Source of the DNA: Euperipatoides rowelli
Lineage: Eukaryota > Onychophora > Udeonychophora > Euonychophora > Peripatopsidae
Strand: one strand, 5' to 3'
Length of the DNA: 10,750 nt
Assembly: GCA_003024985.2 (NCBI GenBank)
Contig: PXIH01S0037510.1
In this document: one piece after another, positions 9,557-10,750 of the stretch
How positions within the stretch are numbered: position 1 is the first letter of the stretch
Layout: each line of letters starts with the position of its first letter
Made by a program: the position numbers and the translations under genes
The notes under the pieces: model-generated
The model's database searches: none
What the model was told of the DNA's origin: nothing
Seen by the model: the letters and a program-made list of their open reading frames with translations, nothing else

Positions 9557-10056
9557 ATTTTTTAATAATAGGTCTGTCTATTGATGGATTTGGTACTTCC
9601 CACCTGAAATTTTTTTAGGTTTTCCTTTCCCTTTTCATGGGTCAAGTTTAAAACATAAAATATATGCTATTATATATGATAAAGTTAAGAATTCCTCTAA
9701 TTACATAAAAATAGATACGGTACTTATCTCTATAACTTAAAATAAAAATGATAAATACTTATGCAACTCCAATCATTAATTTTTAGTCTCCATTTATCAA
9801 ATTTACTAAAAAAAATTATTAATAGCATTTATTCTGTGTATTCTTCAACAATTTGGTCAGGTAAAAAAGCCATGATATCCCTTGAAAAACTTATGTTCCA
9901 CAGGAAAAGTGGTGGATTGGGCTTGAAGGATATCAAAATGGTGTCTACTTGTGTCTAATTTAATTCATTCAATAGATTACTTTCACATTTGGATGCTATG
10001 GGTTACAGAGTACCAGTTCCTCCATCAGACACTTACTATATAATTTCAAGAACGTT
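9557..10056 (+). pseudogene. ORF2 segment: thumb/connector with GGLGL motif
   Basis: After the palm the relic shifts frame. It reads FLGFPFPF in the 9603-9740 frame, recalling the yLGvPl block that follows motif C in L1/Tx1 elements. A short piece, MINTYATPIINF, starts at 9748 and overlaps the next frame. The segment 9761-9958 then gives WSGKKAMISLEKLMF and GGLGLKDI (GGLGL codons at 9911-9925), matching the FlWsGk...GGLGl block typical of the connector in this superfamily. A poor stretch to 10056 may read LIHSIDYFHIWMLW. No catalytic role is known for this region; it probably contributes to RNA binding and processivity. Confidence 0.75.
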
Positions 10057-10652
10057 ATGGATGATCTGGACCTCTTTGACCCATCTAACATTAATTATAA
10101 AACATTAAGAAATATAAGATATGTTAATTTTATTAATGGCAATCTCGCTGTTTATAGTAGCGCTATTACAAAAAATCTGATTGATATCTTTTCTTCTACA
10201 ATTTTAGACTTTACCTATAAAATAATTAATAATGCACTACCTGTAAGAAAAAGAATTTTCAGAAATTATCCGGATAATCAAGTGTTCAAATGTTGTTCTT
10301 GTCAATCCGATGAAACGATTACTCATCTTCTACTTAAATATAAGACTTACGAGCCATTCAGAAGAAGAATGTTTCTTATAAATGATATTCATCTAAATGA
10401 AAATAATTTTGAATCACTGTTTATACAGTTATCTTGTAAAAAATAATTGCAAAAAGGGTTTTGCTTTTTCTTTTTTCTGTGTGGAAACACAGAAACAAGT
10501 ACATATTTCAAGGGATAAATGAAGAAGTAGTAACCTTCATTAAATCGGAAATGATCATTGCTTTTAATTTCGAGAAAATTTATTTAGATCAGGATGTTTT
10601 TAGTGATTTCTGGTTCATTGATGGAAAATTTTTTATGGATCTAATTTTTTAA
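10057..10652 (+). pseudogene. ORF2 segment: C-terminal zinc-finger (zf-RVT-like) region
   Basis: The longest intact piece of the element (129 codons, 10057-10446) has the layout of the zf-RVT region found at the C-terminus of many L1-like ORF2 proteins: YKIINNALPVRKRIF, then CCSC (Cys codons 10291-10302), then DETITHLLL with the His at 10324-10326. The last expected Cys, after HLLLK, is a Tyr codon TAT (10339-10341), one base away from TGT. After a frame shift near 10445 the reading resumes with FLFSVWKHRNKYIFQG and ends at TAA 10650-10652, like the W-xx-RN-xx-F-x-G block that follows the finger in relatives. The region is thought to bind element RNA. The domain name is given from motif layout alone. 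Confidence 0.8.
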
Positions 10653-10680
10653 AGAATGTTTTGGTTTTGATGCTCTAAAC
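10653..10680 (+). repeat. short LINE 3' tail or flank, ending in a candidate hAT target-site octamer (10673-10680)
   Basis: Only 28 bases separate the last LINE stop from the hAT terminus. The final eight, CTCTAAAC, fit the nTnnnnAn consensus of hAT 8-bp target-site duplications. The partner copy would lie beyond the window, so the duplication itself is not seen. Confidence 0.45.
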
Positions 10681-10750
10681 CAGGGGTCTCAAACTCAATT
10701 ACTAGGAGGGCCAATTAGGAAATATCCCAAGATATGCGGGGCCACACCCA
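10681..10750. mobile_element. hAT-superfamily DNA transposon terminus (partial)
   Basis: The sequence from 10681 begins CAGGGGTCTCAAACTC and continues with GGAGGGCC and GCGGGGCC patches. The CAGGGGT(C/G)TCAAACTC start followed by GGGCC-type repeats is a familiar terminal inverted repeat of hAT (Charlie-like) elements and their non-autonomous derivatives in many animals. Base composition rises sharply here compared with the LINE. Only 70 bases are present, so it cannot be said whether the element carries a transposase. It lies just outside or within the LINE 3' end, which implies insertion after the LINE if LINE sequence continues on the other side. Confidence 0.75.

Larger units (their letters stand above)
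6199..10652 (+). mobile_element. decayed, nearly full-length non-LTR retrotransposon (LINE), L1/Tx1-like, antisense in the unc-13 intron
   Basis: The plus strand carries the complete domain order of a two-ORF LINE: an ORF1 with zinc knuckles, then an ORF2 with endonuclease, reverse transcriptase, a connector and a C-terminal zinc finger. No ORF remains whole; pieces in all three frames are joined by indels and stops, so the copy is dead. The motifs NDYRPISIENVD, VPQGSS, YMDD and GGLGL in this order, together with an apurinic-type endonuclease and an HLLL-type C-terminal finger, fit the L1/Tx1 superfamily better than RTE or R2; clade assignment is my inference. The 5' limit is the first plausible ORF1 Met; a 5' UTR may extend further towards 6030. 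The 3' limit is the last ORF2 stop. No poly(A) tail is visible before the hAT terminus at 10681, so the natural 3' end or the target duplication may lie beyond the window. Confidence 0.9.
7442..10652 (+). pseudogene. LINE ORF2 relic: endonuclease, reverse transcriptase and C-terminal zinc finger
   Basis: ORF2 supplies the nicking endonuclease and the reverse transcriptase for target-primed reverse transcription. The relic begins at ATG 7442, about 118 bases after the presumed ORF1 stop, with MELIKITSLNVQGINN. It ends at TAA 10650-10652 after the WKHRNKYIFQG and FSDFWFIDGKFF segments. By hand reading, the frame changes at about ten or more places: near 7510, 7700, 8070, 8115, 8280-8558, 8870, 9070, 9260-9290, 9557-9600, 9740-9760, 9958-10056 and 10445. 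Despite this, almost every hallmark motif of the family is still legible, so decay is by small indels and point changes rather than large deletions. Domain segments are listed separately. Confidence 0.88.
5412..10750 (-). other. intron of unc-13 upstream of the last coding exon (partial, at least 5.3 kb)
   Basis: No further UNC-13-like coding sequence was found on the minus strand between the acceptor at 5412 and the window end. The preceding exon, which should encode the start of C2C, must therefore lie beyond 10750. The intron is AT-rich and holds an antisense LINE relic and the edge of a hAT transposon. Calling all of it one intron is an inference from the missing exon; an assembly join error is the main alternative. 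Confidence 0.7.

Overview
The window is AT-rich, intron-bearing DNA from an animal nuclear genome. The one intact, recognisable host gene segment is on the minus strand: the last coding exon of an unc-13/Munc13 homologue (5126-5411). Its residues resemble protostome (arthropod or mollusc-like) UNC-13 more than vertebrate Munc13. This, together with the low GC and the decayed transposons, points to an arthropod or other protostome. I cannot name the species.

Layout from low to high coordinates. Positions 1-3249 hold no gene I can support. They contain AT-rich low-complexity DNA, a compact GC-rich island (about 187-300) with TATA-like and polyadenylation-like motifs, and a moderately G-rich patch (about 1010-1210). 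Positions 3250-5125 lie downstream of the unc-13 stop and are plausibly its long 3' UTR; the first canonical AATAAA on the minus strand is at 3255-3250. Inside that stretch, about 4834-5007 is a GC-richer block with open frames on both strands that I could not assign. Positions 5126-5411 are the unc-13 exon, bounded upstream by a strong splice acceptor. Everything from 5412 to the window end is the preceding intron of unc-13, which is at least 5.3 kb long.

That intron carries a dead, nearly full-length non-LTR retrotransposon (LINE) on the plus strand, antisense to unc-13, at about 6199-10652. Its ORF1 relic ends in a zinc-knuckle region. Its ORF2 relic keeps, in order, the apurinic-type endonuclease motifs, the reverse transcriptase motifs (including a YMDD box), a GGLGL-type connector and a C-terminal zinc-finger region. 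The pieces are spread over all three frames by many indels and stop codons. The motif set best fits the L1/Tx1 superfamily. A hAT-type DNA transposon terminus begins 28 bases after the last LINE stop codon (10681) and runs off the window, preceded by an octamer that fits the hAT target-site consensus.

I saw no bacterial-type operons, no CRISPR array, no tRNA or rRNA gene, and no convincing new biological system. The items most worth checking are the two unexplained GC-rich islands and the nested transposon history within the unc-13 intron.
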